Source of the DNA: JBHEMK01 sp046262635
GTDB lineage: Bacteria; Actinomycetota; Thermoleophilia; Gaiellales; Gaiellaceae
Assembly (NCBI GenBank): GCA_046262635.1
Contig: JBHEMK010000141.1
Span: 1-58,840, forward strand
Length of the DNA: 58,840 bases
Direction of reading: 5' to 3'
Part shown: one piece after another, positions 51,087 through 58,840 of the stretch
Layout of the letters: every line of letters starts with the position of its first letter
Numbering within the stretch: the stretch's first letter is position 1
Notes under the pieces: model-generated
What the model saw: only the letters and a program-made list of their open reading frames with translations
Database searches by the model: none
Told to the model about the DNA's origin: nothing
Made by a program: the position numbers and the translations under genes

Positions 51087-52241
51087 ATGACCGAGCGGAT
51101 CAGCCTGCATGGACTTGGCTGGGACCACGAGCGCTGCAGGGCGCCGCTTCGGGTGTGCAGCGAGGCCTGGGGGCGGCTCCGGCCCGAGGTCGAGCTCAGC
51201 TGGGAGCACCGCTCGCTGATGGCCTTTGGCGACGAGCCGCTGGAGGAGGTCGCCGACCGCTACGACCTGCTCGTGATCGACCACCCCTTCTGTGGGACGG
51301 CCGAGGCGACGGGGACGCTCGCGCCGCTCGAGGACCTCCTCCCCCAAGACCGGCTGACGGCCCTCGGCGCCGACGCCATCGGCCCGAGTCACGACTCCTA
51401 CTCCTACCACGGCCACCAGTGGGGGCTCGCGACCGACGCGGCCTGCCAGGTCGCGGCCGTCCGCGACGAGCTGCTCGAAGGCGCCCCGGCGCCCGCGACC
51501 TGGGAGGAGGTTCGCGAGCTGGCGCGCCTGCGCCCCGGCCGAGTCGCCGTGCCGCTCTCTCCCACTCAGGCAATGTGCGCATTCCTGACGGTCTGCGCGA
51601 ACGCCGGCTCGCCGGCCGCTGAGGATCCTGCCAGCCTTGTCGAAAGGGACGTCGGGCTCCCGGCGGTCGAGCTGCTGGCGGAGCTCTACCGGCTGGGCCC
51701 GCCGGACGCGCTCGAGTGGCAGCCCCCCGACGTCCTCAGCCGCCTGACCGCCGGCGAAGAACTCGTCTACGTCCCGCTCGCGTTCGGCTTCGTCACGTAC
51801 GCGCGTGCCGACCGGGTGCAGCAGCCATGCCGGTTCCTCGACGTCCCCTCGGCCGGCTCGGGACCGGTCGGCTCGATTCTCGGCGGCGCCGGACTGGCCG
51901 TCTCGTCGACCAGCGCCGAGCCGGCAGAGGCCGCCGCCTTCGCGGCGTTCGCGAGCGGCGCCGGGGCGCAGCGCACGCTGGTCGGTCCCGCCGGCGGTCA
52001 GCCCGGCAGCCGCACGGCTTGGAACGATCCCCGGCTGGACCGTGCCGCCGGCGGCTTCTTCTCCGGGACATCGGCGACGATCGAGCGGGCCTGGGTGCGC
52101 CCGCGCGAGCGCTGGTGGCCGGCATTCCAGGTCGAAGGCGGCCGGCTGCTGAACCGGGGACTCGGTGGGGTCGTGCCGCCACGTACGATCCTCGATTCGC
52201 TCGACTCCCTGTACCGGGACAGCATCCGGACGTACGCGTGA
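51087..52241 (+). CDS. Solute-binding-protein-like protein without signal peptide
   Basis: The 384-residue protein reads like a family-1 sugar-binding protein of ABC importers (GLGWDHERCRAPL, YDLLVIDHPFCG, LAPLEDLLPQD, SYHGHQWGLATDAACQVAAV, VPLAFGFVTYARAD). The N-terminus MTERISLHGLGWDHERC has no signal peptide or lipobox, and no better start lies upstream. It may therefore act in the cytoplasm as a sugar-acid sensor or carrier, or use an unknown export route. The stop overlaps the start of the enolase-type gene (GTGA). The operon begins right after a LacI-type operator. Confidence 0.72.
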   Translation: MTERISLHGLGWDHERCRAPLRVCSEAWGRLRPEVELSWEHRSLMAFGDEPLEEVADRYDLLVIDHPFCGTAEATGTLAPLEDLLPQDRLTALGADAIGPSHDSYSYHGHQWGLATDAACQVAAVRDELLEGAPAPATWEEVRELARLRPGRVAVPLSPTQAMCAFLTVCANAGSPAAEDPASLVERDVGLPAVELLAELYRLGPPDALEWQPPDVLSRLTAGEELVYVPLAFGFVTYARADRVQQPCRFLDVPSAGSGPVGSILGGAGLAVSSTSAEPAEAAAFAAFASGAGAQRTLVGPAGGQPGSRTAWNDPRLDRAAGGFFSGTSATIERAWVRPRERWWPAFQVEGGRLLNRGLGGVVPPRTILDSLDSLYRDSIRTYA

Positions 52242-53425
52242 AGATCACCGGCGTGACCTGCCACGTCCTGCTCGATCCCGGGTTCGAGCGCGATGCGACG
52301 AGCTCGGCGCAAGACACGATCGTCGTCGAGGTCGAGACCGACGAGGGCATCGTCGGTCTCGGCGAGACCGACCTGAACGCGTGGGTCGCCCGCGCATGCA
52401 TAGAAGCACCGGGAATGCACACGATGGACGTCGGGCTTGCGGAGACGTCGATCGGTCTCGATCCGCTCGATCCGGTGGCGGCCTGGAACCGGCTCTACGT
52501 CGGGACGGCAATGACCGGCCGGCGCGGCGCGGCCGTCCATGCGCTCGGTGCACTGGACATGGCGCTCTGGGACATCTGCGGCAAGGCGGCGGGCAAGCCG
52601 ACCTGGCAGCTGCTCGGGGAGGCCGCCCACGAATCACTCACGCCGTACGCCTCGCTGCTCCCGCACGCGCGCGACCTGGACAGCTTCCAGCAGGCGCTCG
52701 TGGACCAGGCGAGGTGGGCCAAGAACCTCGGCTTCCGGGCCGCGAAGCTCGAGCTTCTCTGGACGGGGCCGTACGCGAGCACGGGGCTCAACGAGCCGGA
52801 CACGCGCATGGTCGAGACGATCGCGGCCACGCGGAAGGCGGTCGGGCCCGACTTCGCGATCATGGTCGACGTCGCCTACTCGTGGGACTCGCCCGCCCAC
52901 GCACTCGAGATCGTCGAGAGTTGGGCGGAGTACGACGTCTTCTTCGTCGAGACGCCGCTGTGGGCGGACGACCTCGACGGCTACGCGGAGCTGTCGCGGC
53001 GCTCGCCGGTCCGCGTCGCGGCGGGCGAGTGGCTCGCGACCCGGTTCGAGTTCCTCGACCTGATGGACCGTGGCGGCGTGCACGTCGTGCAGCCGGACGT
53101 CGGCCGTGTCGGCGGGCTCACCGAGGCGCGGCGGGTCTGCGAGCTCGCGGCCGAGCGGCAGCGGCTCGTCGTGCCGCACGGCTGGAAGACGGGCGTCACG
53201 GTCGCCGCTACCGCGCACCTCGCCGCCGTGACCGAGCACATGCCCTTCTTCGAGTACCTGCCGCAACAGGTGGCCGAGTCCGCTTTGCGCCGCGACCTCG
53301 TCACGGACGAGCTCGAGCTGGTCAACGGCAAGCTCGCGCTGCCCCAGCGGGCGGGCCTCGGCATCGAGCTCGACGTCGCTGCGCTCGAGCGTTTCGAGGA
53401 CGCGGCACGCCGACTTCGGCCGTAG
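52238..53425 (+). CDS. Mandelate racemase-type enzyme of the enolase superfamily (LacI-controlled copy 2)
   Basis: The 395-residue protein has K170-x-E172 (RAAKLELLW), D211 (IMVDVAYSWD), E238 (FVETPLWADD), E264 (VAAGEWLA) and H314 (VVPHGWKTG). It is the close paralog of the protein at 34187, with all ligands at the same positions apart from a one-residue shift before the His. The GTG start at 52238 is set by the 4-base overlap with the upstream stop. It is followed 14 bases later by an SDR gene. Likely an acid-sugar dehydratase with the same or a similar substrate to copy 1. Confidence 0.88.
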   Translation: MKITGVTCHVLLDPGFERDATSSAQDTIVVEVETDEGIVGLGETDLNAWVARACIEAPGMHTMDVGLAETSIGLDPLDPVAAWNRLYVGTAMTGRRGAAVHALGALDMALWDICGKAAGKPTWQLLGEAAHESLTPYASLLPHARDLDSFQQALVDQARWAKNLGFRAAKLELLWTGPYASTGLNEPDTRMVETIAATRKAVGPDFAIMVDVAYSWDSPAHALEIVESWAEYDVFFVETPLWADDLDGYAELSRRSPVRVAAGEWLATRFEFLDLMDRGGVHVVQPDVGRVGGLTEARRVCELAAERQRLVVPHGWKTGVTVAATAHLAAVTEHMPFFEYLPQQVAESALRRDLVTDELELVNGKLALPQRAGLGIELDVAALERFEDAARRLRP

Positions 53426-53439
53426 GGTGAGAGCTGGAG

Positions 53440-54216
53440 ATGGCGTGGGCCCTCACGGAACTCTTCGACCTGACCGGACGGACGGCGCTCGTGACGGGCT
53501 CGACCCGCGGGCTCGGCCTCGTGCTCGCGCGCGCCCTCGGCCGCGCCGGTGCGCACGTGATCGTCCACGGACGCGACGCCGGCCGGGCAGAGTCCGTGGC
53601 CGCATCGTTGCGGGGTGAGGGGATCGACGCCGGCAGCCGGGCCTTCGACCTCGCCGACGGGCGGGCGATCACTGCGGGCGTCGCGGCCGCCCAGGCCGAG
53701 TTGGAGGGCATCCATGTGATTGTCAACAACGCGGGCTTCATCGATCGAGCTCCGCTGACCGAGTTCGACCTCACCACCTGGCGCGACATGTTCGAGGTGA
53801 ACGTGACGAGCGCCATGCTCCTCGCAAGGGCGGTCATACCGGCCATGATCGAGCGCGGCGAGGGCAAGATCATCAACATCTGCTCGGTTCTGAGCGAGGT
53901 CGCGCGGCCGGACGCGGGCGCGTACGCGACGACGAAAGCCGCCCTGAAGATGCTGACCCAGAGCATGTGCGCCGAGTGGGCGCCCCATGGCATCCAGGCG
54001 AACGGGATCGGCCCCGGCTACATCAAGACCGAGCTGAATACGTCGCTTGCTCGCTCGGAGACCTTCGACACCTGGCTCACCGCGCGAACCCCGGCCGGCC
54101 GGTGGGGCGAGCCCGCCGACCTCGAGGGAGCCGCCGTCTTTCTGGCAGCGCCGGCCTCAAACTTCATCAACGGCCAGGTGCTGTACGTCGACGGCGGCCT
54201 CCTCGCCGTGATCTGA
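53440..54216 (+). CDS. Short-chain dehydrogenase/reductase (gluconate 5-dehydrogenase-like)
   Basis: The 258-residue protein has VTGSTRGLGLVLARAL, NNAGFIDRAPLTEF, a serine in NICSVLSE and YATTKAALKMLT (Tyr and Lys), and ends NGQVLYVDGGLLAVI. The pattern FDLTGRTALVTGSTRGLG is typical of gluconate 5-dehydrogenase-type SDRs. It probably acts on the enolase product or substrate. It is the last gene of the LacI-controlled operon; the next gene is convergent, only 17 bases away. Confidence 0.87.
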   Translation: MAWALTELFDLTGRTALVTGSTRGLGLVLARALGRAGAHVIVHGRDAGRAESVAASLRGEGIDAGSRAFDLADGRAITAGVAAAQAELEGIHVIVNNAGFIDRAPLTEFDLTTWRDMFEVNVTSAMLLARAVIPAMIERGEGKIINICSVLSEVARPDAGAYATTKAALKMLTQSMCAEWAPHGIQANGIGPGYIKTELNTSLARSETFDTWLTARTPAGRWGEPADLEGAAVFLAAPASNFINGQVLYVDGGLLAVI

Positions 54217-54233
54217 GCCAGGCGCGTCGGTCG

Positions 54234-55412
54234 CTAGCGGATCGCCACTCCGGTTTCGAGGTCGAAGAAGTAGAGCCGCGAGACGTCGACGCCGATCTCG
54301 ATCGGCTCCTCGACCCCCCGGCGCACGATGCCGTCGAAGCGCGCCAGGAACGACGCCCGCTTCTCCTGCGCTGCGACGTGCAGCTCCTCAACGGCGGCTG
54401 TGTCGGCGTCCTGAGCGACCTCCAGCACCTCCTGCGAGAGCACCGGCGGGACGTCGAGCTCGGCGTGCACGAGGCTCTCGGCGCCGAGTGGCTCCGCCAG
54501 GCGGAGTCGTCCGTGGAGGCGCGGCCCGTCGCCGTGGGCCGCGGCTGCGTACTCGGGCCGGATCCCGACCGCGACGGCGCGGTCGAGATAGGCTGCGAGA
54601 CCCGTCACTGCACCGGGGACCGGAAGCACGTCCGGTCCGAGGCGCACTGCGAGCGCGTCGCCCTCACGCTCGATTGTCCCCTCGAGGAGGTTCATCTCCG
54701 GGCTGCCGATGAAGCTCGCGACGAAGAGGTTCGCCGGCCTGTCGAACAGCTCCTGAGGATCGTCGACCTGCTGGAGCTGACCCTTGCGAAGGACGGCGAC
54801 ACGTTCGCCCATCGTCATCGCCTCGATCTGGTCGTGTGTGACGTAGATCGTGGTTGCGCTGACCTCGTGCTGGATGCGCGAGATCTCGGCCCGCATCTGG
54901 ACACGCAGCCGCGCGTCGAGGTTGGAGAGCGGCTCGTCCATCAGGAAGACGGACGGGTTGCGCACAATCGCACGGCCCATGGCGACGCGCTGGCGCTGCC
55001 CGCCTGAGAGCTGGCGCGGCTTGCGGTCGAGCAGGTCGCCGAGCCCGAGCACGCGGCCGATCTCCTCCACGCGGCGCTCACGCTCGGCGCGCGCCACTTT
55101 GCGCATCTTGAGGCCGAACGCGATGTTGTCGCGGACCGACATGTGCGGGTAGAGGGCGTAGTTCTGGAACACCATGGCGATGTCGCGCTCCTGCGGCTCG
55201 AGGTCGTTGACTACGCGATCGCCGATGCGGATCGCACCCTCTGACAGCTCCTCGAGGCCCGCGACCATGCGCAGGGCGGTCGTCTTCCCGCATCCTGACG
55301 GGCCGACGAAGACCATGAACTCACCGTCCTGGACCTCCAGGTCGAACGAGCTGAGCGCGCGCGTGCCGTCCGGAAAGACTTTTCCCGCCGCGCTGAAGGT
55401 CACCGAAGCCAT
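54234..55412 (-). CDS. Sugar ABC transporter ATPase (MsmX/UgpC type)
   Basis: The 392-residue protein is a single ATPase with GPSGCGKTT, LSGGQRQRVAMGRAI, MDEPLSNLDA and YVTHDQIEAMTMG, then the C-terminal TOBE domains (VAVGIRPEY..., GVDVSRLYFFDLETG) of sugar-importer ATPases. It powers the MalF/MalG-type permeases further along this strand. The ATG at 55412 overlaps the epimerase gene stop by 13 bases. The frame is open upstream, but the overlap and VTFSAAGKVFPDG set the start. The receptor gene is not in the window. Confidence 0.9.
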   Translation of the reverse strand: MASVTFSAAGKVFPDGTRALSSFDLEVQDGEFMVFVGPSGCGKTTALRMVAGLEELSEGAIRIGDRVVNDLEPQERDIAMVFQNYALYPHMSVRDNIAFGLKMRKVARAERERRVEEIGRVLGLGDLLDRKPRQLSGGQRQRVAMGRAIVRNPSVFLMDEPLSNLDARLRVQMRAEISRIQHEVSATTIYVTHDQIEAMTMGERVAVLRKGQLQQVDDPQELFDRPANLFVASFIGSPEMNLLEGTIEREGDALAVRLGPDVLPVPGAVTGLAAYLDRAVAVGIRPEYAAAAHGDGPRLHGRLRLAEPLGAESLVHAELDVPPVLSQEVLEVAQDADTAAVEELHVAAQEKRASFLARFDGIVRRGVEEPIEIGVDVSRLYFFDLETGVAIR

Positions 55413-56383
55413 CGGTCCACCGTCTCCACGCCCACGCGCAGCGATGTCTCGAAGGACGCGCCTGGCGCAAGCTCGATTGCCTCTCCCTGCGCGGCTGCCT
55501 CCCCGAGCGGCAGCCGCGAGACCCACGGCTCGACCCCGAGTGCGTAGGCCCCGCTGAGCGGCATCGCGTGCGCACCCCCGTACGGCTGCCATGCGATCAC
55601 CCAGCGGAAGACGGTCGCGTCGAAGTCGACCCGCAAGCGCAGCCCAAGCCGAGGGTTCGTGACCGAGGCCCAGCCGTCGTCGAGGTCGGTCACGTAGACA
55701 TCGTCGTGGCTCGCCGCCTCGGGACCCGGAACTTCGGTCAGGTCGACGGTTCCGCCGGCGCGCAGGCGCGCCGCCGGCCACGGCTCCCGCTGTCCCGGTT
55801 CCAGGCGCGCGGTTTCCTCCCACAGCTCGGGCACCGTCTCGAGCGTCCTCGCCGGGATCTCGAGTACGCAGCCGCGCTCGATGAACGGCGGCCCCAGCAC
55901 GAGATGGTGTCCCCAGACGAACTGAGCCGGCCGCGCCCCCTCGTTCGACACCCTTTCGTCGAGGACGAGCGTACCGTCCTCGAGCCGCATGACCCGCTCG
56001 AGCCGGAACGGCGTCCGCACGCAGCGCACGCTACAGCGGAGTGCGTCGCCGTCAGGCCGGCACTCCCAGGGGAGGCTCGCGACCTCCCCGTGGAACGGGA
56101 TCGCCTCGCCGCGGTACTCCGTGGAGTCGTTGGCACTCGGGAAGAGCTCCTGCCAGCCGCCAGCGTAGTGCTCGAGGAACGGGTGCCCGCCGGCGCCCTC
56201 GCGGGGCGGCGCGCCGGGCGGCTGGAGTCCCCACGGCGCGTGGAAGAGCAGCTCCGTCCCGCTCGGGCGGTGGAAGAGCGAGTGGATCTCGGCGCCCTTG
56301 TCGGGGAGCACGGTCGCCTCGAGCTCGTCGCCCGCCAGTACGATCGCGCTCCACCCGGCGATCGATGTCGCGCTACTCGTCAT
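55400..56383 (-). CDS. Aldose 1-epimerase-like (galactose mutarotase fold) protein
   Basis: The 327-residue protein has the marks of the mutarotase fold: VLPDKGAEIHSLFHRPSGTEL, an early FHGEVASLPWE with the conserved His, FVWGHHLVLGPPF with a second His pair, and WQPYGGAHAMPLSGAYALGVEPW near the end. It belongs to the DUF4432/aldose-epimerase group rather than to GalM itself. It should interconvert anomers or bind a sugar. The ATG at 56383 overlaps the end of the SDR gene by 11 bases, and its stop overlaps the ATPase start, so it is one operon with the importer. Confidence 0.8.
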   Translation of the reverse strand: MTSSATSIAGWSAIVLAGDELEATVLPDKGAEIHSLFHRPSGTELLFHAPWGLQPPGAPPREGAGGHPFLEHYAGGWQELFPSANDSTEYRGEAIPFHGEVASLPWECRPDGDALRCSVRCVRTPFRLERVMRLEDGTLVLDERVSNEGARPAQFVWGHHLVLGPPFIERGCVLEIPARTLETVPELWEETARLEPGQREPWPAARLRAGGTVDLTEVPGPEAASHDDVYVTDLDDGWASVTNPRLGLRLRVDFDATVFRWVIAWQPYGGAHAMPLSGAYALGVEPWVSRLPLGEAAAQGEAIELAPGASFETSLRVGVETVDRWLR

Positions 56384-57164
56384 CAGGCAGGGTCTCCAGG
56401 ATGAACCAGTTCGCGGTCAGGCCGCAGTCGACCGTCAGGTTGTGACCGGTTATTGCGGACGCGTCGTCCGAGGCGAGAAACGCGAACGCCGCGGCGACTT
56501 CCTCCGGCCGCACGAGCCGCCGCATCGGCACACGCGCGAACGAGCCGTTCAGATAGGCCATCAACTTCGGGCCCACGGACTTCTCCGTCAGAGCGGTGTG
56601 CGTGAAGCCGGGCGACACGCCGTTGACGCGGATGCCGTGCTTGGCCAACTCGAGGGCCATGGTCCGATTGAGGCCGAGCAGCGCCGCCTTTGATGCGTTG
56701 TAGCTCGCGAAGGTGCCGTCCCCGCCGCTGGCGTCGATCGAGATGTTGTGCAGGATCACGCCGCCACCGGCGTCGCGCATCACCCGCGCGACGCGCTGCG
56801 ACATCCGGAAGACGCCGGTGAGGTTGGTGGCAATCACTGCGTCCCAACGCTCGTCGAGCATGTCGAGAAACGGGGTCTCATCGTCGATTCCGGCGTTGTT
56901 CACGAGCACGTCGATCCTGCCCCAACGGTCAACCGCCGCCTCGACGGCCCGCTGCACGTCCTCGGTCCGCGAAACGTCCGCGCCGAGCGTCCAGGCGGAC
57001 CCGCCGACTGCGGCGCAGAGCGCCGCAGTCTCCTTCAGCGGCTCGATCGTTCGGCCGAGGCACAGCACATCGGCTCCCTCGGACGCGAAGCGGCGGGCGA
57101 TCGCTCGACCGATCCCGCGTCCGGCCCCGGTCACGATCACCGTCTTGTCTTCGAAGGTCCTCAT
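56373..57164 (-). CDS. Short-chain dehydrogenase/reductase in the sugar-importer operon
   Basis: The 263-residue protein has VTGAGRGIGRAIARRFASEG, NNAGIDDETPFLDM, HNISIDASGG with the serine, and SYNASKAALLGLN (Tyr and Lys). The ATG at 57164 overlaps the stop of the MalG-type permease gene (ATGA). The frame is open well upstream but that part is antisense to the permease reading. It probably converts the imported sugar, e.g. to a lactone or keto-sugar. Confidence 0.88.
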   Translation of the reverse strand: MRTFEDKTVIVTGAGRGIGRAIARRFASEGADVLCLGRTIEPLKETAALCAAVGGSAWTLGADVSRTEDVQRAVEAAVDRWGRIDVLVNNAGIDDETPFLDMLDERWDAVIATNLTGVFRMSQRVARVMRDAGGGVILHNISIDASGGDGTFASYNASKAALLGLNRTMALELAKHGIRVNGVSPGFTHTALTEKSVGPKLMAYLNGSFARVPMRRLVRPEEVAAAFAFLASDDASAITGHNLTVDCGLTANWFILETLPDDE

Positions 57165-58024
57165 CCCTTCACCGCCCCTGCCGTCAGGCCGCGAATGAAG
57201 AACCGCTGGCCGAAGAGGTAGACGAGCAGCATCGGCAGCGACGCGAGCAGCATCCCGGCCATCGTCACGGGCACGTTGAGGTTGTACTTGTTCTGGAACA
57301 CCGTCACCCCCACCATCAGCGTCTTGAGGTTGTCGCTCGGGAGGAAGACGAGCGCGATCAGCAGCTCGTTCCAGACCCAGAGCCCATTGACGACGACCAG
57401 CGTCACGAGAGCCGGTGCCGAGAGCGGAAGCAGGATCCGCCAGAGCACCGCAAAGTTGTGCGCGCCGTCGGTGACGGCGGACTCGATCAGCTCGTGTGGA
57501 ATCGAGCGGAAGAAGTTGCTCAGCATGTAGATCGAGAACGGCAGCGTCAGCCCCGCGTAGATCAGGATCACGCCCTGGTAGGTGCTGACGAGGTTGAGAT
57601 TCGTGAACAGGATGAAGAGCGGCAGGAGCATCACGACGGGAGGCACGACCATCAGCGCGGTGCTGAGCGCGAACAGCAGGTTGCGGCCGCGAAACTGCAT
57701 GCGTGCGATCGCGTAGGCGGCGAGGGCGGCGCAGACGGTGCAGACGCTGACGGAGCCGAGTGTGAGGATCGCGCTGTTCTTGAACCAGAGCAGGAACGAC
57801 GACCCGTGGACGGCGCCCGAGAAGTTTCCGAGCGACAGCGGCCACGGCACCGCGTACGGATTCTGCAGGTACTGGCGCTGCGTCTTGAAGGCGGTCGAGA
57901 CCATGAACCACGCGGGATAGAGGGAAAGGAGCGCGGCGAGGAGCAGGACGGTCTGGCGTACTGCGGTGCCACGGAGACGACGACCGCGGCGGCGGGCCCT
58001 GAGGGTTTGGGGCACCGTGCTCAC
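57161..58024 (-). CDS. Sugar ABC transporter permease, MalG type
   Basis: The 287-residue protein has six hydrophobic segments: VLLLAALLSLYPAWFMVSTA at the start, and FFRSIPHELIESAVTDGAHN with the EAA-type docking loop in the middle (ILLPLSAPAL follows). The GTG at 58024 overlaps the stop of the MalF-type gene by 4 bases (GTGA). The C-terminus GLTAGAVKG is typical of the group. Confidence 0.9.
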   Translation of the reverse strand: MSTVPQTLRARRRGRRLRGTAVRQTVLLLAALLSLYPAWFMVSTAFKTQRQYLQNPYAVPWPLSLGNFSGAVHGSSFLLWFKNSAILTLGSVSVCTVCAALAAYAIARMQFRGRNLLFALSTALMVVPPVVMLLPLFILFTNLNLVSTYQGVILIYAGLTLPFSIYMLSNFFRSIPHELIESAVTDGAHNFAVLWRILLPLSAPALVTLVVVNGLWVWNELLIALVFLPSDNLKTLMVGVTVFQNKYNLNVPVTMAGMLLASLPMLLVYLFGQRFFIRGLTAGAVKG

Positions 58025-58840
58025 GCGAGTTCCTCGCTACGGGCGCGCGCCCGAACGACGAGCAGGAGCGTGATCGAGACGATCGTGACCGCGAGCAACA
58101 CAACAGCGACCGCGGAAGCCATTCCCGGTAGGGAGTTGCGCAGGCCCTGGTTGTAGATGTAGAGCTCGAGCACCGTCGACGAGGTCCCCGGGCCGCCGGA
58201 GGTGATCGTGTACACGTAGGCGAAGACCCAGGCGATCATGGTGATCGACGCGACGACGACGTAGAACTCGATCGTGCCGCGCAGCTCGGGCAGGATCACG
58301 TAGCGCAGCCGCTGCCACCAGTTCGCGCCGTCAATGCGGGCGGCCTCGAGCGCGTCCTCGCTCATCGAGAGCAGCCGCGCGAGGAAGAGAACGATCCCGA
58401 AGCCGAGCTCGCGCCAGACGATCACGAGCCCGACGGTCAAGAGGGAGAGCCGCTCGCTGCCGAGCCAGTCGAGGGCGAGTGCGTTCAGGTGGACTGCGCG
58501 GAGGATGCTGTTCAGCGCGCCGTTGAGCTCGAAGATGTAGCTGGCGACGATGCCCACGATCGGTACGGCGAGGATGTACGGCAGGAAGAGCACGCTGCGG
58601 TAGATCCGCCAGCCACCGGCGCGCTCGTAGAGCAGCACGGCGAAGAAGATCGAGAGCACGAGCAGGACCGGCACGGCGAGCAAGAGCAGCGCGCTGTGCC
58701 GCAGCGCGTCGTGGAAGGTCGAGTCCTCCCAGACGAGCTGGTAGTTGAGCGAGCCGACGTAGGGCCCGCTCGCACCGCGAATCAGCCGGGTCGAGAAGTC
58801 GACGACCCGCACGACCGGGTAGGCGAAGACGAGGCAGAGC
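58021..58840 (-). CDS. Sugar ABC transporter permease, MalF type (N-terminus beyond window end)
   Basis: The frame is open to the window edge. The bases before the first possible start code for a hydrophobic LCLVFAYPVVRVVDFS, which is the usual N-terminal membrane segment of MalF-type permeases, so the gene starts outside the window. Visible are five membrane segments and the docking loop SEDALEAARIDGANWWQRLR with VILPELRG. It pairs with the MalG-type protein. The substrate-binding protein gene is probably next, outside the window. Confidence 0.88.
   Translation of the reverse strand, partial: LCLVFAYPVVRVVDFSTRLIRGASGPYVGSLNYQLVWEDSTFHDALRHSALLLLAVPVLLVLSIFFAVLLYERAGGWRIYRSVLFLPYILAVPIVGIVASYIFELNGALNSILRAVHLNALALDWLGSERLSLLTVGLVIVWRELGFGIVLFLARLLSMSEDALEAARIDGANWWQRLRYVILPELRGTIEFYVVVASITMIAWVFAYVYTITSGGPGTSSTVLELYIYNQGLRNSLPGMASAVAVVLLAVTIVSITLLLVVRARARSEELA

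Noticed and set aside
1..58840. CRISPR arrays, tRNA or rRNA genes, phage genes, integrase or attachment sites
   Set aside because: I looked for direct repeats, TTCGA loops and integrase-type proteins and saw none that hold up.

Overview
This window is high-GC bacterial DNA with dense coding, many GTG and TTG starts, and repeated 4-base start/stop overlaps (ATGA, GTGA, TTGA). Gene content fits a soil actinobacterium. My best guess is a Thermoleophilia-type lineage (Gaiellales/Solirubrobacterales), inferred from gene families and style; no rRNA or other marker gene is present to prove it. I see no tRNA, rRNA or CRISPR array.

Layout. (1) 1-7.3 kb holds housekeeping and envelope genes: a deacylase tail, an NhaA antiporter fused to a DsbA-like domain, a decayed ArsP-type permease, a divergent D-Ala carboxypeptidase / L,D-transpeptidase pair, a membrane protein of unknown function and a secreted GH26-like glycosidase. 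(2) 7.4-8.0 kb holds wreckage of two insertion sequences (IS110-like and IS630-like). (3) 8.1-16.2 kb is a run of four helicase-related genes: a UPF1/DNA2-like SF1 helicase with a PLD-like tail, a UvrD-like helicase with a substituted NERD-like domain, and an XPB helicase with its Helicase_C_3 partner. (4) 16.6-21.8 kb carries a secreted C39-like peptidase and a three-subunit molybdenum hydroxylase resembling PaoABC. (5) 22.5-25.6 kb is a compact operon of two core MetE-like zinc methyltransferases and a cysteine-rich unknown.

(6) 25.6 kb to the end is a large catabolic island. It has four enolase-superfamily (mandelate racemase type) enzymes, six intact short-chain dehydrogenases (SDRs), two zinc alcohol dehydrogenases, a D-2-hydroxyacid dehydrogenase, a fumarase-superfamily lyase, a VOC protein, an aldose-epimerase-like protein and an RraA-like aldolase with a frameshift. 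Transport is by an APC permease, an MFS protein, a peptide-type ABC importer and a sugar-type ABC importer cut by the window edge. The chemistry points to uptake and dehydration/oxidation of sugar acids or related hydroxy-acids; exact substrates cannot be read from sequence.

Regulation. A LacI-family repressor gene lies at 27.7 kb. Two nearly identical LacI-type operators (14 of 15 bases shared) sit 21 kb apart, in front of the phosphoesterase-permease-SDR-SDR-enolase operon (29.9 kb) and between the RraA gene and the binding-protein-enolase-SDR operon (51.0 kb). These two operons encode the closest enolase paralogs of the window, which suggests one regulon with duplicated modules. An IclR-family regulator with its own candidate operator divides a second module (enolase on one side; dehydrogenase, lyase, VOC and ABC importer on the other). 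Several gene relics (E2 acyltransferase, SDR, enolase-type, PhoD N-terminus) show the region is being remodelled.
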